51,159 bases of DNA from Bryobacterales bacterium (GTDB lineage Bacteria; Acidobacteriota; Terriglobia; Bryobacterales; Bryobacteraceae). Both the position numbers and the translations under genes were made by a program. Below the pieces are notes generated by a model. The model saw only the letters and a program-made list of their open reading frames with translations, was not told the DNA's origin and did no database searches. Positions 34,829 to 44,843 of this stretch are shown in pieces. The stretch spans positions 1 to 51,159 of the forward strand of contig JADZCI010000246.1 in assembly GCA_020851655.1 (NCBI GenBank). The letters are read 5' to 3'. Each line of letters begins with the position of its first letter. Position 1 is the first letter of the stretch.

Positions 34829-37156
34829 ATGGTGAACCGACGAGTCTTTCTATCTTCCCTGCCCGCGGCTTCGAGCGTCCTCGCCGCCGGCGCCGATCAA
34901 GCCCCACTCAAGATCCGGCACGTAGACATCGTGCATCACACACATACCGACGTCGGATATACGGAGTTGCCCTCAGTCGTACGCGAGTTGCAGAAGCGCT
35001 ATCTCGATACGGCGATCGATGCGTGTGTGGCTGACGCCGGGTTCCGCTGGACGGTCGAGTCGCTGGTGGAACTCGACGATTGGTGGAAGACGGCGCCGCC
35101 CGCGCGGCGCAATCAGTTTCTGGCGCTGGTAAGGAGCGGACGGATGGACGTTATGGGCATGCCGTTTAACCAGACGCCGTTTCTGAACGCGATGCAGTGG
35201 ACCCAGATGATGCGCTGGATTCCGGAGAGTTTGTGGAAGGCCTGCGGCATTCGCGCGGCGATGCAGAACGACGTCAACGGATTCCCGCGGGCCGGAGCGT
35301 ACGCGCTGCTGAATCATGGCGTCAAGCACCTGCTCATGGGGCTGAACGCTGACAGCGGCGGACCGCCCTTCCGGCGTCCGGACGCCTTCTGGTGGAAGCT
35401 GCCGGATGGACGCCGCCTGTTTGTCTGGCATGGTGAGCATTACGGCAGCGTGATGCGGTATCTGCAAGCCGGCCGCAAAGGCGATTTCATGCAAACGGAC
35501 GAGACGTTGGTGCGCGCCGCGCACGATGGGTTTGTCAAGCGCATGCGCGAGATTGAAAGCGAAGGCTATGGGTTTGAGAGGCTGATCCTCACATTTACGC
35601 ATCCGTCAAACTATGACAACGGCGGGCCAGTCCCGTCGCTGGCGCCGTTCATCGCATCCTGGAACCGCCTGCGGCTGCAACCATCCTTGCGTCTGGCCAC
35701 GGCCACGTCCGCCGTGCTGGAAATGGAGAAGCTGGTAGCCAGCCGGATTCCGGAAAAGGAAGGCGAGTGGACCGACTGGTGGGCCAACGGAGACGCCTCG
35801 GGTCCGCGCGAAGTCGCGGCGAGCCGGATTGCCAAGCGGGACATGGCGGCGGCGATGTCGCCGCTGTTTGGGCCAATGCCGGCGCGCGCCAACCGGGAGG
35901 TGGAGGAAATTCTCAAGGACCTGTGCCTGTTCGACGAGCACACGTGGGGCGCCGCCGCGTCCATCTCGGCGCCCTACAGCTACAACACGCTGGCGCAGTA
36001 CGTCGAGAAGAGCGACCTGGCGTACAAGCCGATGGGACGGGCGGACATGCTGCTCCGCCGGCGCGTGCGGGCCAAAGTGGATCCGCTGCCGGCCGGTGTT
36101 TACGTTCTGAATGCGACGCCGGCTCCGATGACCGGTTGGGCCTCGATTCCGGTGAGCGCGGCGGGCGATCAAGCGCGGGTCCTGGTGGACCCGAAAAACG
36201 GTGAGCGTGTCCTGCTCACGCGGGAGAACAACCGCTTTCGCTTCTGGGTGAACAATCTTTCCGGCCAATCGATGCGCATGTTTGAGGCGGACACGTCCGT
36301 GGCTCCGATGACGGCGCCCGCCGGCCGCCCCGAAGTGCAACTCGATTCGCGGGGCTGGCCTGTTGCGGCATCCTGGAGCGGCATGAAGCAGCCCCTGTTC
36401 GACGGCGCGATGGGCGATTTCGTATGCACCGGAGTTGTGCCGCCCGCCGACCGGAGGACCCTGGCGCGGCTTCACGATAAGTTCGATGAAGGGGTGCGGA
36501 AGGCCGCGCTCCGCGAGTCCGCGGCCGAAGGCGCCGGTGCGACATCCCAGGAAGCTCCGTTCACCGTGGTCTACTCGCAGGAATTTCTGCACCCGCGAAT
36601 CACGCACGCCCGCCGCACGCTGGAACTCTGGAAACAGGAGCCTCGCGCCCGGCTGACGGTGAAGTTCGACCGGATATCGTCCCTGGCTCCAGAAGTCCTC
36701 TTTCTGTCCTTTGCGTTGCCCGCTGGCGTGCCGCTGCCGGCCGTCTCCAGCGGGGGTGTGCCCTTCACTCCATATCGCGATCAACTTCCCGGCGCCTGCC
36801 GCGACTACATCGCCATCGACGGGTGGGCGCACTATGCGACGGCCAACGGCCACTGGCTATGGGTGACGAAAGATGCGCCCCTGGTGGCCATCGGCGCGCC
36901 GCACGTTGTCGAACTTCACCAGGCAATTCCGGCGCACACCAACCGGATGCTGGCAATGATCTTCGATAACTGCTGGCACACGAACTTTGTGGCCGACAGC
37001 CACGGCACGATGGAGTTCGGGTTCGAACTCGTCTGGAAGGAAAGCATCGCCGAACCCGCCGCGCTCGCCGAGACGCTGGCCGCCAATCCGATTACCATCG
37101 TCACTCCCACTGAACGCGAAACACCGGCGGTCGAGAATAACCAGTTCCGGCCCTAA
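34829..37156 (+). CDS. Secreted GH38-like alpha-mannosidase family protein (DUF5054 type)
   Basis: 775 residues from the ATG at 34829; the in-frame GTG at 34823 is also possible. A Tat-like signal (MVNRRVFLSSLPAASS) is followed by the GH38-type catalytic start with the zinc-site pattern HHTHTDVGYTE, and by MQNDVNGFPRAGAYALL, whose aspartate (D148) stands where GH38 enzymes have the nucleophile. TFTHPSNYDNGG may supply further site residues. The C-terminal ~350 residues are beta-rich, as in GH38 C-terminal domains. The substrate could be a mannosylated or other glycan. The tail overlaps the convergent UroD-family gene by four bases. Confidence 0.82.
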   Translation: MVNRRVFLSSLPAASSVLAAGADQAPLKIRHVDIVHHTHTDVGYTELPSVVRELQKRYLDTAIDACVADAGFRWTVESLVELDDWWKTAPPARRNQFLALVRSGRMDVMGMPFNQTPFLNAMQWTQMMRWIPESLWKACGIRAAMQNDVNGFPRAGAYALLNHGVKHLLMGLNADSGGPPFRRPDAFWWKLPDGRRLFVWHGEHYGSVMRYLQAGRKGDFMQTDETLVRAAHDGFVKRMREIESEGYGFERLILTFTHPSNYDNGGPVPSLAPFIASWNRLRLQPSLRLATATSAVLEMEKLVASRIPEKEGEWTDWWANGDASGPREVAASRIAKRDMAAAMSPLFGPMPARANREVEEILKDLCLFDEHTWGAAASISAPYSYNTLAQYVEKSDLAYKPMGRADMLLRRRVRAKVDPLPAGVYVLNATPAPMTGWASIPVSAAGDQARVLVDPKNGERVLLTRENNRFRFWVNNLSGQSMRMFEADTSVAPMTAPAGRPEVQLDSRGWPVAASWSGMKQPLFDGAMGDFVCTGVVPPADRRTLARLHDKFDEGVRKAALRESAAEGAGATSQEAPFTVVYSQEFLHPRITHARRTLELWKQEPRARLTVKFDRISSLAPEVLFLSFALPAGVPLPAVSSGGVPFTPYRDQLPGACRDYIAIDGWAHYATANGHWLWVTKDAPLVAIGAPHVVELHQAIPAHTNRMLAMIFDNCWHTNFVADSHGTMEFGFELVWKESIAEPAALAETLAANPITIVTPTERETPAVENNQFRP

Positions 37157-38370
37157 TTGCGGAGAGCTTCGTACATCGCAATGATGTTGGACGGCGGCAC
37201 GTTGCCCATGATGTTGTGTACCTGCTGGAAAACGAAGCCGCCACCCGGCGATAGCACGCGGACCTGTTCGCGCACGTGAGCGCCGACGTCGGCGGGCGTG
37301 CCGCCCGGCAGGATGCGTTGCGTGTCACAGCCGCCGCCCCAAAAGGCGAGGTCCTTGCCGAAATCGCGCTTGAGGCCGGCGGCATCCATGCCACGGCAAC
37401 TGATCTGAACAGGATTGATCACGTCCAAGCCCGCGCCGATGAGGTCCGGCAGCAGCGGGCGCACCGCGCCACAGCAGTGCAGCATCACTTTGACCGGCGC
37501 CAGTTGGCGGGCTCGCGCCCACATGGCCGCGTGGCGCGGCTTGAAGAATTCGCGATACATCCCAGGTGAAATCTGCGGGCAGTTCTGGGCGCCAAGGTCA
37601 TCGCCGAAGTTGATGACATCGATGTAGGGTCCCACCGCGCCGAGATACTTTTCCAGATTCTTGAGGTGAACTTCCACCAACCGGTCGAGGAAGCGGTGTG
37701 CGCGCGCGGGTTCTCCGGCCAGCATCATCAGGAAATTGTCCATACGGTAGTAGAACTGCCCCATCTCGATGAGGTTGCCGCCGAACAGGCCGACAATGGC
37801 CCGGCTGGTGGACGCGCGCAGAGCTTTGGCGCCGGAGGCGAATTGTTCGGACGAGGACACGGAAGGTCCGGGAGGGGATGCCACGCCCGTCCACATATGT
37901 TCCGGATACAACTCTTCGATGCGATTCAGGTCCTCGGCGCCGTCGAGGAAGGGCCACCATGTCTGATCGAAGTGCAGCGAACCTTCCGGCATGCGCGCCA
38001 TGATGTGCCCCTTGGGCGCGCGCAGAATCCAATCCGCGCCGTCCGGCTCAGGAACGGCCCACACCGGCATCCGGCACGGAATGCCGCCGGGCAAGGTCCA
38101 ATCGGTCCACCACTTTTCCTCGCGGCAAAAGCCGCGGCCGAGTTCGACGGTGTCGGCGCCAGCCCAGTCCAGCACATCGTCGTCCACGATGGCCAACTGT
38201 TGAACGGGGTCGTACACGTATATGGGGCGCGGCGGAAGGCCCAGCGCCTCACGCAGCGCGGGATAGGCGACGGCCGAGATTCCCGACGAGCGATGTCCGC
38301 TCAGGTCGATGGGAACCCGGTCGGGCTCCTGATGATTCAACGCGCGGAGGATTCGTTCTCGTCCGGTCAT
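37153..38370 (-). CDS. Uroporphyrinogen decarboxylase family protein (MtaA-like)
   Basis: 405 residues from the ATG at 38370 (MTGRERILRALNHQEPDRVPIDLSGH). The frame is open for 59 more residues upstream, but these run into the proS start and are not conserved-looking. The fold is UroD-type, with HCCGAVRPLLPDLIGAGLDVINPVQ, where HCCG suits a zinc site as in corrinoid methyltransferases, and FGKDLAFWGGGCDTQRILPGGTPADV. It is not the heme-pathway HemE, whose N-terminal substrate-binding arginine motif is absent. It may transfer methyl groups or act on a small cofactor. No corrinoid partner is adjacent. Confidence 0.83.
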   Translation of the reverse strand: MTGRERILRALNHQEPDRVPIDLSGHRSSGISAVAYPALREALGLPPRPIYVYDPVQQLAIVDDDVLDWAGADTVELGRGFCREEKWWTDWTLPGGIPCRMPVWAVPEPDGADWILRAPKGHIMARMPEGSLHFDQTWWPFLDGAEDLNRIEELYPEHMWTGVASPPGPSVSSSEQFASGAKALRASTSRAIVGLFGGNLIEMGQFYYRMDNFLMMLAGEPARAHRFLDRLVEVHLKNLEKYLGAVGPYIDVINFGDDLGAQNCPQISPGMYREFFKPRHAAMWARARQLAPVKVMLHCCGAVRPLLPDLIGAGLDVINPVQISCRGMDAAGLKRDFGKDLAFWGGGCDTQRILPGGTPADVGAHVREQVRVLSPGGGFVFQQVHNIMGNVPPSNIIAMYEALRN

Positions 38371-38452
38371 GGTCGGCCTGCCTGAAGACCACAGTATATG
38401 AACCGGCGCAGCTTGGATGGCGGCGCGGGGAGTATGAGACGCTAAGAGGTTT

Positions 38453-40165
38453 ATGCTCTGGAGTAAGCTATTCATCCCGACGCTTCGCGAAAATCCGGCG
38501 GAAGCGGAGGTGGTGAGCCACCAACTGCTGCTGCGCGGGGGATACATCCGCCAGCTTGGCGCGGGAATCTATAATTACCTGTTTCTGGCCAACCGGTCGA
38601 TGCTGAAGATCATCGGCATCGTGCGGGAAGAAATGAACGCGATCGGCGCGCAGGAAATGCTGCTGCCCGCCCTTAATCCCGCCGAGGTGTGGCAGGAATC
38701 CGGGCGCTGGGACCTGATGGGCGACAACATGTTCCGCCTGAAGGACCGGTTTGGACGGCCGCTCTGCCTGGGCATGACACACGAAGAGGTGATGACGTCC
38801 ATCGCACGCGGGGAACTGCGCAGCTACAAGCAATTGCCCCAGATCTGGTACCAGATTCAGACCAAGTTTCGTGACGAACCGCGCCCCAAGTCGGGCCTCT
38901 TGCGAGTGCGGCAGTTCATCATGAAGGACTCGTATTCGTTTGATCTCGATGCGCAGGGGCTGGATGCGTCTTACGAGAAGCACCGCGCCGCCTATTGCCG
39001 CATCTTTGACCGCTGCGGATTGGAGTACATCACCGTCGAAGCCGATTCCGGCGCCATGGGCGGAAGCGCCTCGCAGGAATTCATGGTGCGGTCTCAAGCC
39101 GGTGAGGACTATGTGGTGGCGTGTAAGGAGACCGGGTACGCCGCGAACCTGGAAAAGGCGGTCTCGCGTCCGGCGCCGCCGCCGGCCGCCGACCCGGAGG
39201 GCGACCTCGATCCGGAAGAATTTCACACGCCGAACCGCAAGACCATTGAGGAAGTCGCTGATTTCACCGGATTGCCGCGGACGTCGCAGATGAAGAGCCT
39301 GGTGATGGTTGCCGACGGCAAGGGCGTGCTGGCGTTGCTGCGCGGGGACCATCAGTTGAGCGAGACCAAATTTGCCGCGGCGCTGAAGGCTCAGGAAGTG
39401 CGCCCGGCGCATCCGGAAGAGATGCGTGAATGGCTGGGCGCCGATGCCGGGTCGCTCGGACCCGTGGGCGTCAAGAGCCTGCGCATCGTCGCCGACCTGG
39501 CGCTGACAGGCCGCAAGAACATGATCTGCGGCGCCAACCGTGACGATTACCATCTGCGCAATGTCACCCCGGACGAAGATTTCCAGGCCGAGTACTTCGA
39601 CTTACGGCAGGTTGCCGACGGCGACACCGAGATTGAGACCGGAGCGCCGCTGCAGATTCACAAGTCGGTCGAAATCGGGCATATTTTCAAGCTGGGTTAC
39701 AAGTACTCGCACTCGATGGGTCTGAACGTGCTCAATCACGACGGGGTCGAAACTCCGGTGATCATGGGCTCCTACGGAATCGGAATCGAACGCATCCTGT
39801 CGGCCGCGATCGAACTGTATGCCGACAAGAACGGCATTTCGATGCCGGTTTCCATCGCGCCGTTCGAGGTTGTCGTTACGCCGGTCAAGATCGGCGATGC
39901 CGCTTTGAGAAGGGCGGCGGAGGAGATCTACGGCAAGCTGCAAGCGCTGGGAGTTGACGTGCTGCTGGACGACCGCGACGAGAGCCCCGGAGTCAAATTC
40001 AAAGATGCCGACCTGATCGGCATCCCCTACCGGGTTACGGTGGGCAAGAAACTTGCTCAGGGCAATGTGGAGATTGCCGAGCGCCGCAGCGGCGCGGTGC
40101 GCGAAGTTCAAGTGGCGGAGGCGCCGGGATGGCTGGCTGAAAAGATCCACGCCGCCAAGAAATGA
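38453..40165 (+). CDS. proS: Prolyl-tRNA synthetase
   Basis: 570 residues, the bacterial-type ProRS with an inserted editing domain. Class II motif 1 lies near [19 protein letters not shown], motif 2 in [22 protein letters not shown] and motif 3 in [16 protein letters not shown]. The YbaK-like editing insert (about residues 225-395) begins near [15 protein letters not shown] and removes misacylated alanine in known enzymes. The C-terminal anticodon-binding domain ends normally. An AAGAGG ribosome site precedes the ATG. It shares an ATGA overlap with the following aminotransferase gene. Confidence 0.97.
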   Translation: MLWSKLFIPTLRENPAEAEVVSHQLLLRGGYIRQLGAGIYNYLFLANRSMLKIIGIVREEMNAIGAQEMLLPALNPAEVWQESGRWDLMGDNMFRLKDRFGRPLCLGMTHEEVMTSIARGELRSYKQLPQIWYQIQTKFRDEPRPKSGLLRVRQFIMKDSYSFDLDAQGLDASYEKHRAAYCRIFDRCGLEYITVEADSGAMGGSASQEFMVRSQAGEDYVVACKETGYAANLEKAVSRPAPPPAADPEGDLDPEEFHTPNRKTIEEVADFTGLPRTSQMKSLVMVADGKGVLALLRGDHQLSETKFAAALKAQEVRPAHPEEMREWLGADAGSLGPVGVKSLRIVADLALTGRKNMICGANRDDYHLRNVTPDEDFQAEYFDLRQVADGDTEIETGAPLQIHKSVEIGHIFKLGYKYSHSMGLNVLNHDGVETPVIMGSYGIGIERILSAAIELYADKNGISMPVSIAPFEVVVTPVKIGDAALRRAAEEIYGKLQALGVDVLLDDRDESPGVKFKDADLIGIPYRVTVGKKLAQGNVEIAERRSGAVREVQVAEAPGWLAEKIHAAKK

Positions 40166-41277
40166 GCATCGACTGGCAGGGGGTTCGAGCCGAGTTCCCC
40201 GCCCTGCAAGACTGGACGTTCCTCAACACCGCCACGTTCGGCCAGATGCCCAACCGTGCGTTGCGCGCGGTCCAGGAACATTTCGCGCACCGGAACCGCA
40301 CGGCGTGCCACGATTTTCTGTCGTGGTTCGACGATCACGACCGGTTGCGCGGCAAGGTGGCGCGACTGGTCCACTGCTCCGCGGCTGATGTTGCGTTCCT
40401 GCCGGCCGCTTCCACCGCCCTGAGCGTACTCCTCAACGGCCTGGACTGGCATCCGGGTGACGAGATTGTCACCCTCGAAGACGAGTTCCCCAACCAGATC
40501 TATCATCCCAGCGTTCTCGCCGGCGTCACGTTAAAGGAGGTTCCTTTCGACAGCATCACGGACGCGGTAACCGCCCGCACGCGGGTGGTGCTGTTCAGCA
40601 CGGCGAACTATGTCACCGGGCTCCGCCCGCCGGTGGAAGATCTGGCTTCGTGGCTGCGCGAGAGGGGCGTGCTGCTGGCGCTCGATGGTACGCAGACGGT
40701 GGGTGCGCTGCGCTTCGATTGCGCAGCGGCGCGGCCAGACTTTCTCGCCGTCGATGCCTACAAGTGGATGCTGACGCCGAACGGCGCTGGTTTCGCCGTC
40801 ATCGGACCCGAGTTCCGCGAACGCTTGCGCCCACAGGTGATCGGCTGGCGAAGCCATAAGGGCTGGCGCGATGTAGACGCGCTTCACCACGGCCCGCCGG
40901 AGTTTGTTTCCAGCGCCGAGAAATACGAGGGTGGAATGCTGCCGTCGTCGTTGTTGTACGCGATGGAAGCGGTCATCGACATGATGCTCGAACTCGGCGA
41001 GGAAAACATCGAGCGGCGCGTCTTGGAACTCGCCTCGCTCGTCCGCGAGGCGCTGCGCCGCCGCGGCGGAAGGCTGTTGTTCGATGAAGGGCCGTACTAC
41101 GAGTCCCCCATTGTGGCGGCGCGTTTCGAGCGAGACTCGGCGGCGATTTCGCGCGCTCTCAAGGAGCGAAGGGTGCTCACTTCGGCGCGCCACGGCTATC
41201 TGCGCATCTCCACGCACTTCTATAACAACGAGCAGGACATCGATGCGCTTGATGCGGCGCTCGGCGAGATCCTCTAG
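40162..41277 (+). CDS. Class V aminotransferase (cysteine desulfurase-like fold)
   Basis: 371 residues. The fold-type I class V features are [59 protein letters not shown], the aspartate in [16 protein letters not shown], and the PLP lysine in [18 protein letters not shown]. It lacks an evident active-site cysteine loop of IscS/SufS type, so it is more likely an aminotransferase or lyase than a desulfurase. The substrate is unknown. It overlaps proS by four bases and is probably co-translated with it. Confidence 0.88.
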   Translation: MSIDWQGVRAEFPALQDWTFLNTATFGQMPNRALRAVQEHFAHRNRTACHDFLSWFDDHDRLRGKVARLVHCSAADVAFLPAASTALSVLLNGLDWHPGDEIVTLEDEFPNQIYHPSVLAGVTLKEVPFDSITDAVTARTRVVLFSTANYVTGLRPPVEDLASWLRERGVLLALDGTQTVGALRFDCAAARPDFLAVDAYKWMLTPNGAGFAVIGPEFRERLRPQVIGWRSHKGWRDVDALHHGPPEFVSSAEKYEGGMLPSSLLYAMEAVIDMMLELGEENIERRVLELASLVREALRRRGGRLLFDEGPYYESPIVAARFERDSAAISRALKERRVLTSARHGYLRISTHFYNNEQDIDALDAALGEIL

Positions 41278-41307
41278 CCGGACCGGTTCGGCTGATAAGA
41301 TGCCAGC

Positions 41308-43590
41308 ATGGTTTTCGCAGTACTGCTGCTGGCCGCCGGCGGCCTTCCTCAATCACTCGCTTCCCTGCCTTTGGAACGTACGATCCCATTGGACGGTCCG
41401 ACGTACCACGTGCAGGGGTTGGCCGTGCGAGGCGGCAAACTCTGGGTCACCTCGGTCGACCGGCGCAATCAGCGTGGCTACCTTTCAGAGTTCGACGAAG
41501 CCACAGGCAGGCTGCTGCGCTCGGTTCAGGTGCAGTCGGGTAGCAAGTATCATCCGGGCGGCGTCGCCATCGATGGCGAAACGATCTGGGTGCCGGTCGC
41601 CGAATACAAGCGGGACGGAACGTCCACGATCCAGCAGCGTTCGCTCGCCACGCTATCGGTCGTCCGTGAGTTCGACGTGGCGGACCACATCGGCTGTGTC
41701 GCGGCCACGCCCGCCGGCCTGATCGGCGGCAACTGGGGCGCCCAGACGATCTATCAATGGACACGGGACGGATTGCAGACCGATTCCAGGCCCAATCCGG
41801 CGCCACTGGCCGTGCAGGACTGGAAGTTCGACTCGGGATCCCTGGTCGCGTCCGGGCTGTCGAAGTCCGGCGGAGAGATTCGATGGCTTGACCCCGAAAG
41901 CCTGGCCACGCAAAGGAAGCTTGGCGCCGGCGTCACCGACCGCAATGTCGCCTACACGCACGAAGGGATGGAGATCGCCGGCGGCAAGCTCTACCTCCTG
42001 CCCGAAGATGAGCCGAGCCGCGTGTTTGTCTTTGCGCTCGCGGCGCAACAGCGCTCCGGAGGAAGCACGCACGCGCTTCAGGAGGGTTCGCTGAACAAGC
42101 CGGAGCGGCTGGAGTGGTTCCGCGATCTGGGCTTCGGCATGTTTATCCATTGGGGCGTGGACGTGAGTCTTGGCTCGGTCATCAGCCACTCGCTGGTGGG
42201 CGCTTCGGCGGATTACCAGAAGCGGTATTTCGAGGTTCTTCCGCGCTACTTCAACCCGGACAAGTACGACGCCCGCAAGTGGGCGGCACTGGCCAAACTG
42301 GCAGGCATGCGGTACGCCGTGTTCACCACCAAGCACCACTCGGGCTTTGCGATGTGGGATACCCGGACGACACCGTTCAGCGTCATGAACACGCCGTACG
42401 GCAAAGATATCGTGCGCGCGTTTACCGAGGCGTTCCGGGCTGAAGGGATCGCCATCGGTTTCTACATTTCGCCCGACGACTTCTGGTGGTTCCATCAGAA
42501 TGGTTATGAAATCAAGCGTCCGCCGGCGCCCATGACCACGACGCGTGAAATTCCGGCGATGCGGGAATACGATGTCCGGCAGGTGCGCGAACTGTTCACC
42601 AATTACGGCAAGGTCGATGTCTTTTTTATCGACGGGCCGCCGGACGGACTTCGGGAAGAGGCCTGGAAGATCCAACCCGACGTGATCGTCACGCGCGGCG
42701 CCATCGAGACCCCGGAGCAGCACGTTCCCGGCATCCCGATGGACACCGCATGGGAAGCGAACCTAACGGTAGGCGACGCGTGGCAGCACAAGCCCGCCGA
42801 TCAACCCAAGTCTTCCGCGGTATTGATCCAGACGCTGGTCGAGGTTCGCGCCAAAGGTGGAAATTTCCTGCTGAACGTGGGCCCCAGACCGGACGGCGAG
42901 CTGTCACAGGCCGAGGAAGCGCGCCTCCGGGATATCGCGCTGTGGAACTTTGTGAACCACGAATCATTGGAAGCGGTGCGCCCGTGGGTGATCACCAACG
43001 AGCAGAACATCTGGTTCACCCGCAAGAAGAACGAGCCGACGGTCTACGCGTTTGTGACGCGCTCGCCGTGGAAGCTGGGCGAGAAACGAACCATCACGCT
43101 CAAAAGCGTCCGCGCGACGGCACAGACACAAATCGAAATCCTCGGACAGAGCGGCGAGATTCTGGAGTACCGGCCGGACGTGAAGCCCAAGACGACCTTC
43201 ACACAGGACCAGGACGGGCTGCACATCACGGCGATGACCGCGCAGCGCATGTACGACGACCGCCGGTGGGACAAGCCCGTGGTGCTGCGCATCACCCATG
43301 CCGAAGCCGCGCTGAAACCGCCGCGGGTGGTGACGCTGGACCGCAATGGACGCGCGGTTCGGGGCGAGTTGCTCTCGATGGGGGATGCCAGCCAAGTGGA
43401 CACCGGCTTCGAGTACCGGCCGCGGAAGGGGTTGACCGACCTGTACGAAAAGACCGAGCCATGGCGCTCTCTACCGTTGACCCCCCGCACCACGACGGGT
43501 GTGTTTACGGCAGAGCTGCCCGAAGGCGACTGGGAGTTCCGGGCTGTGGTCAAGCACCCGCTGCTGACGCTGTACGGCGCGGAGAAGTGA
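41308..43590 (+). CDS. Secreted fusion of a beta-propeller domain and a GH29 alpha-L-fucosidase
   Basis: 760 residues with a short signal (MVFAVLLLAAGGLPQSLA). Residues ~20-250 are repeated short beta strands (VQGLAVRGGKLWVTSV, PGGVAIDGETIWVPVAEY, DWKFDSGSLVASGLS, MEIAGGKLYLLPED) typical of DUF6454-like propellers. From ~265 onward a GH29 catalytic domain appears: EWFRDLGFGMFIHWGVDV, YAVFTTKHHSGFAMWDT, then the nucleophile aspartate D442 in VDVFFIDGPPDG, followed by DAWQHKP and NFLLNVGPRPDGEL. The C-terminal ~190 residues are a beta domain. It should release fucose from polysaccharides outside the cytoplasm. A FucP-type permease lies downstream at 47636. Confidence 0.9.
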   Translation: MVFAVLLLAAGGLPQSLASLPLERTIPLDGPTYHVQGLAVRGGKLWVTSVDRRNQRGYLSEFDEATGRLLRSVQVQSGSKYHPGGVAIDGETIWVPVAEYKRDGTSTIQQRSLATLSVVREFDVADHIGCVAATPAGLIGGNWGAQTIYQWTRDGLQTDSRPNPAPLAVQDWKFDSGSLVASGLSKSGGEIRWLDPESLATQRKLGAGVTDRNVAYTHEGMEIAGGKLYLLPEDEPSRVFVFALAAQQRSGGSTHALQEGSLNKPERLEWFRDLGFGMFIHWGVDVSLGSVISHSLVGASADYQKRYFEVLPRYFNPDKYDARKWAALAKLAGMRYAVFTTKHHSGFAMWDTRTTPFSVMNTPYGKDIVRAFTEAFRAEGIAIGFYISPDDFWWFHQNGYEIKRPPAPMTTTREIPAMREYDVRQVRELFTNYGKVDVFFIDGPPDGLREEAWKIQPDVIVTRGAIETPEQHVPGIPMDTAWEANLTVGDAWQHKPADQPKSSAVLIQTLVEVRAKGGNFLLNVGPRPDGELSQAEEARLRDIALWNFVNHESLEAVRPWVITNEQNIWFTRKKNEPTVYAFVTRSPWKLGEKRTITLKSVRATAQTQIEILGQSGEILEYRPDVKPKTTFTQDQDGLHITAMTAQRMYDDRRWDKPVVLRITHAEAALKPPRVVTLDRNGRAVRGELLSMGDASQVDTGFEYRPRKGLTDLYEKTEPWRSLPLTPRTTTGVFTAELPEGDWEFRAVVKHPLLTLYGAEK

Positions 43591-43602
43591 GCCGCGCTCG
43601 CT

Positions 43603-44754
43603 CTAATGTCCCGCGGACATGCGGAGGAATCGCTGGACGGTGCTCATCAGCTCAGAAGGTTGGACCGGCTTGGTTAGAAAAGCCGCCATTCCTTCGCGCC
43701 AGCACTGCGCACGCGTGTCATCGTCGCAGTTGGCCGTCAAGGCGACCACCGGGACGCTGCGGCTATCCTTCAACTGCCGGATGCGCCGCGCGGTTTCGAA
43801 GCCGTCGATGCCTGGCATGCGCAGGTCCATCAGGATCAGGCTGTAATCTCCGCCGGCGACCCGTTCGAGCGCCGAGAGCCCGTCCGCAACCGTGTCACAA
43901 GGTATGTCCGACTTACGCAGAATCGCGGTGATGATCCGCTGCGAAATCCGGTCGTCGTCAACCAGCAGAATCCGCTTGAGCGATACCGCGGATTCCGGCG
44001 CCTCGCCGTCCCCCGCGGACTGCTCGACGTTGAACTTCAGGGTGAAGCTGAAGCGGCTTCCGCGTCCCAGCGTGCTCTCGACGTTGAGCGATCCTCCCAT
44101 TAGTTCAACCAGACCGCGGGCGAGAGCCAAGCCGAGTCCCAGACCCGAGGTCGACCTAACCGCCGAGTCGCCCTGGTAGAACGGATCAAACAGTTCCGGC
44201 AACCGTTCCGGCGGTATCCCGATGCCTGTGTCCCGGACCGCGAAACGCAGGCCATCCGGAGCGGGCTCGACCGAGAAATAGATCCTGCCCTTTGTGGTGA
44301 ACTTGAGCGCGTTATTCAGCAGCAAGCCGCAGACCTGTTTAACGTGGTATTCGTAGCTCCGGACCGCATCGGGAAGCTGCTGGGAAAATTCCACTTTGAG
44401 TTCGAGACCTTTTTGCGCGGCCCGAACCTGGTACTCGGCGGCGAGTGACTCCAGCATCTCGGACGGGCGGAATTCGACCGCCTCCAGTTTGATGCCGCCG
44501 GACAGCAGGCTGTTGTAGGCTAGCGTCGTGTTGAGCAAGTCGAAGAGCTGCGTGGCGCATTCGCGCGTGGCCGCCACATACTCCCGTTGATCCAAAGTCA
44601 GCTCGGTTTCCAGCAACAGATCCGTCATCCCGAAAATGCCGCTCAGCGGGGTGCGGATCTCATGATTGAGACTGGCCAGAAACTGGAGTTTCAGCTTGGT
44701 GAGATCGTCTCCGTTCCGGTGGAGCAGTCCGGTCTGATTGCAGTCTCTGGCCAC
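43603..44754 (-). CDS. Short hybrid histidine kinase/response regulator
   Basis: About 383 residues if the GTG at 44754 is used. Domains: HisKA with phospho-histidine in FLASLNHEIRTPLSGIFGM (H31), HATPase with NNALKFTTKGRIYF, VRDTGIGIPPERL and GLGLGLALARGLVELMGG, then a receiver domain with LLVDDDR, phospho-site aspartate in LILMDLRMPGIDG and the lysine in FLTKPVQP. No membrane, PAS or other input domain is present. The upstream open frame reaches 44982 but overlaps the divergent gene and reads as non-coding, so the start is uncertain; an N-terminal part might be missing. It could be a soluble phosphorelay component taking input from a partner. Confidence 0.82.
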   Translation of the reverse strand: MARDCNQTGLLHRNGDDLTKLKLQFLASLNHEIRTPLSGIFGMTDLLLETELTLDQREYVAATRECATQLFDLLNTTLAYNSLLSGGIKLEAVEFRPSEMLESLAAEYQVRAAQKGLELKVEFSQQLPDAVRSYEYHVKQVCGLLLNNALKFTTKGRIYFSVEPAPDGLRFAVRDTGIGIPPERLPELFDPFYQGDSAVRSTSGLGLGLALARGLVELMGGSLNVESTLGRGSRFSFTLKFNVEQSAGDGEAPESAVSLKRILLVDDDRISQRIITAILRKSDIPCDTVADGLSALERVAGGDYSLILMDLRMPGIDGFETARRIRQLKDSRSVPVVALTANCDDDTRAQCWREGMAAFLTKPVQPSELMSTVQRFLRMSAGH

Positions 44755-44843
44755 TTCTAGAGGTACATATCGGTTGAAACCGGGCCGGCAAATAGACCCG
44801 CCCTGTAATCCTTTACATCCAAGGAGGTTGGGGCGGCGGGTGT

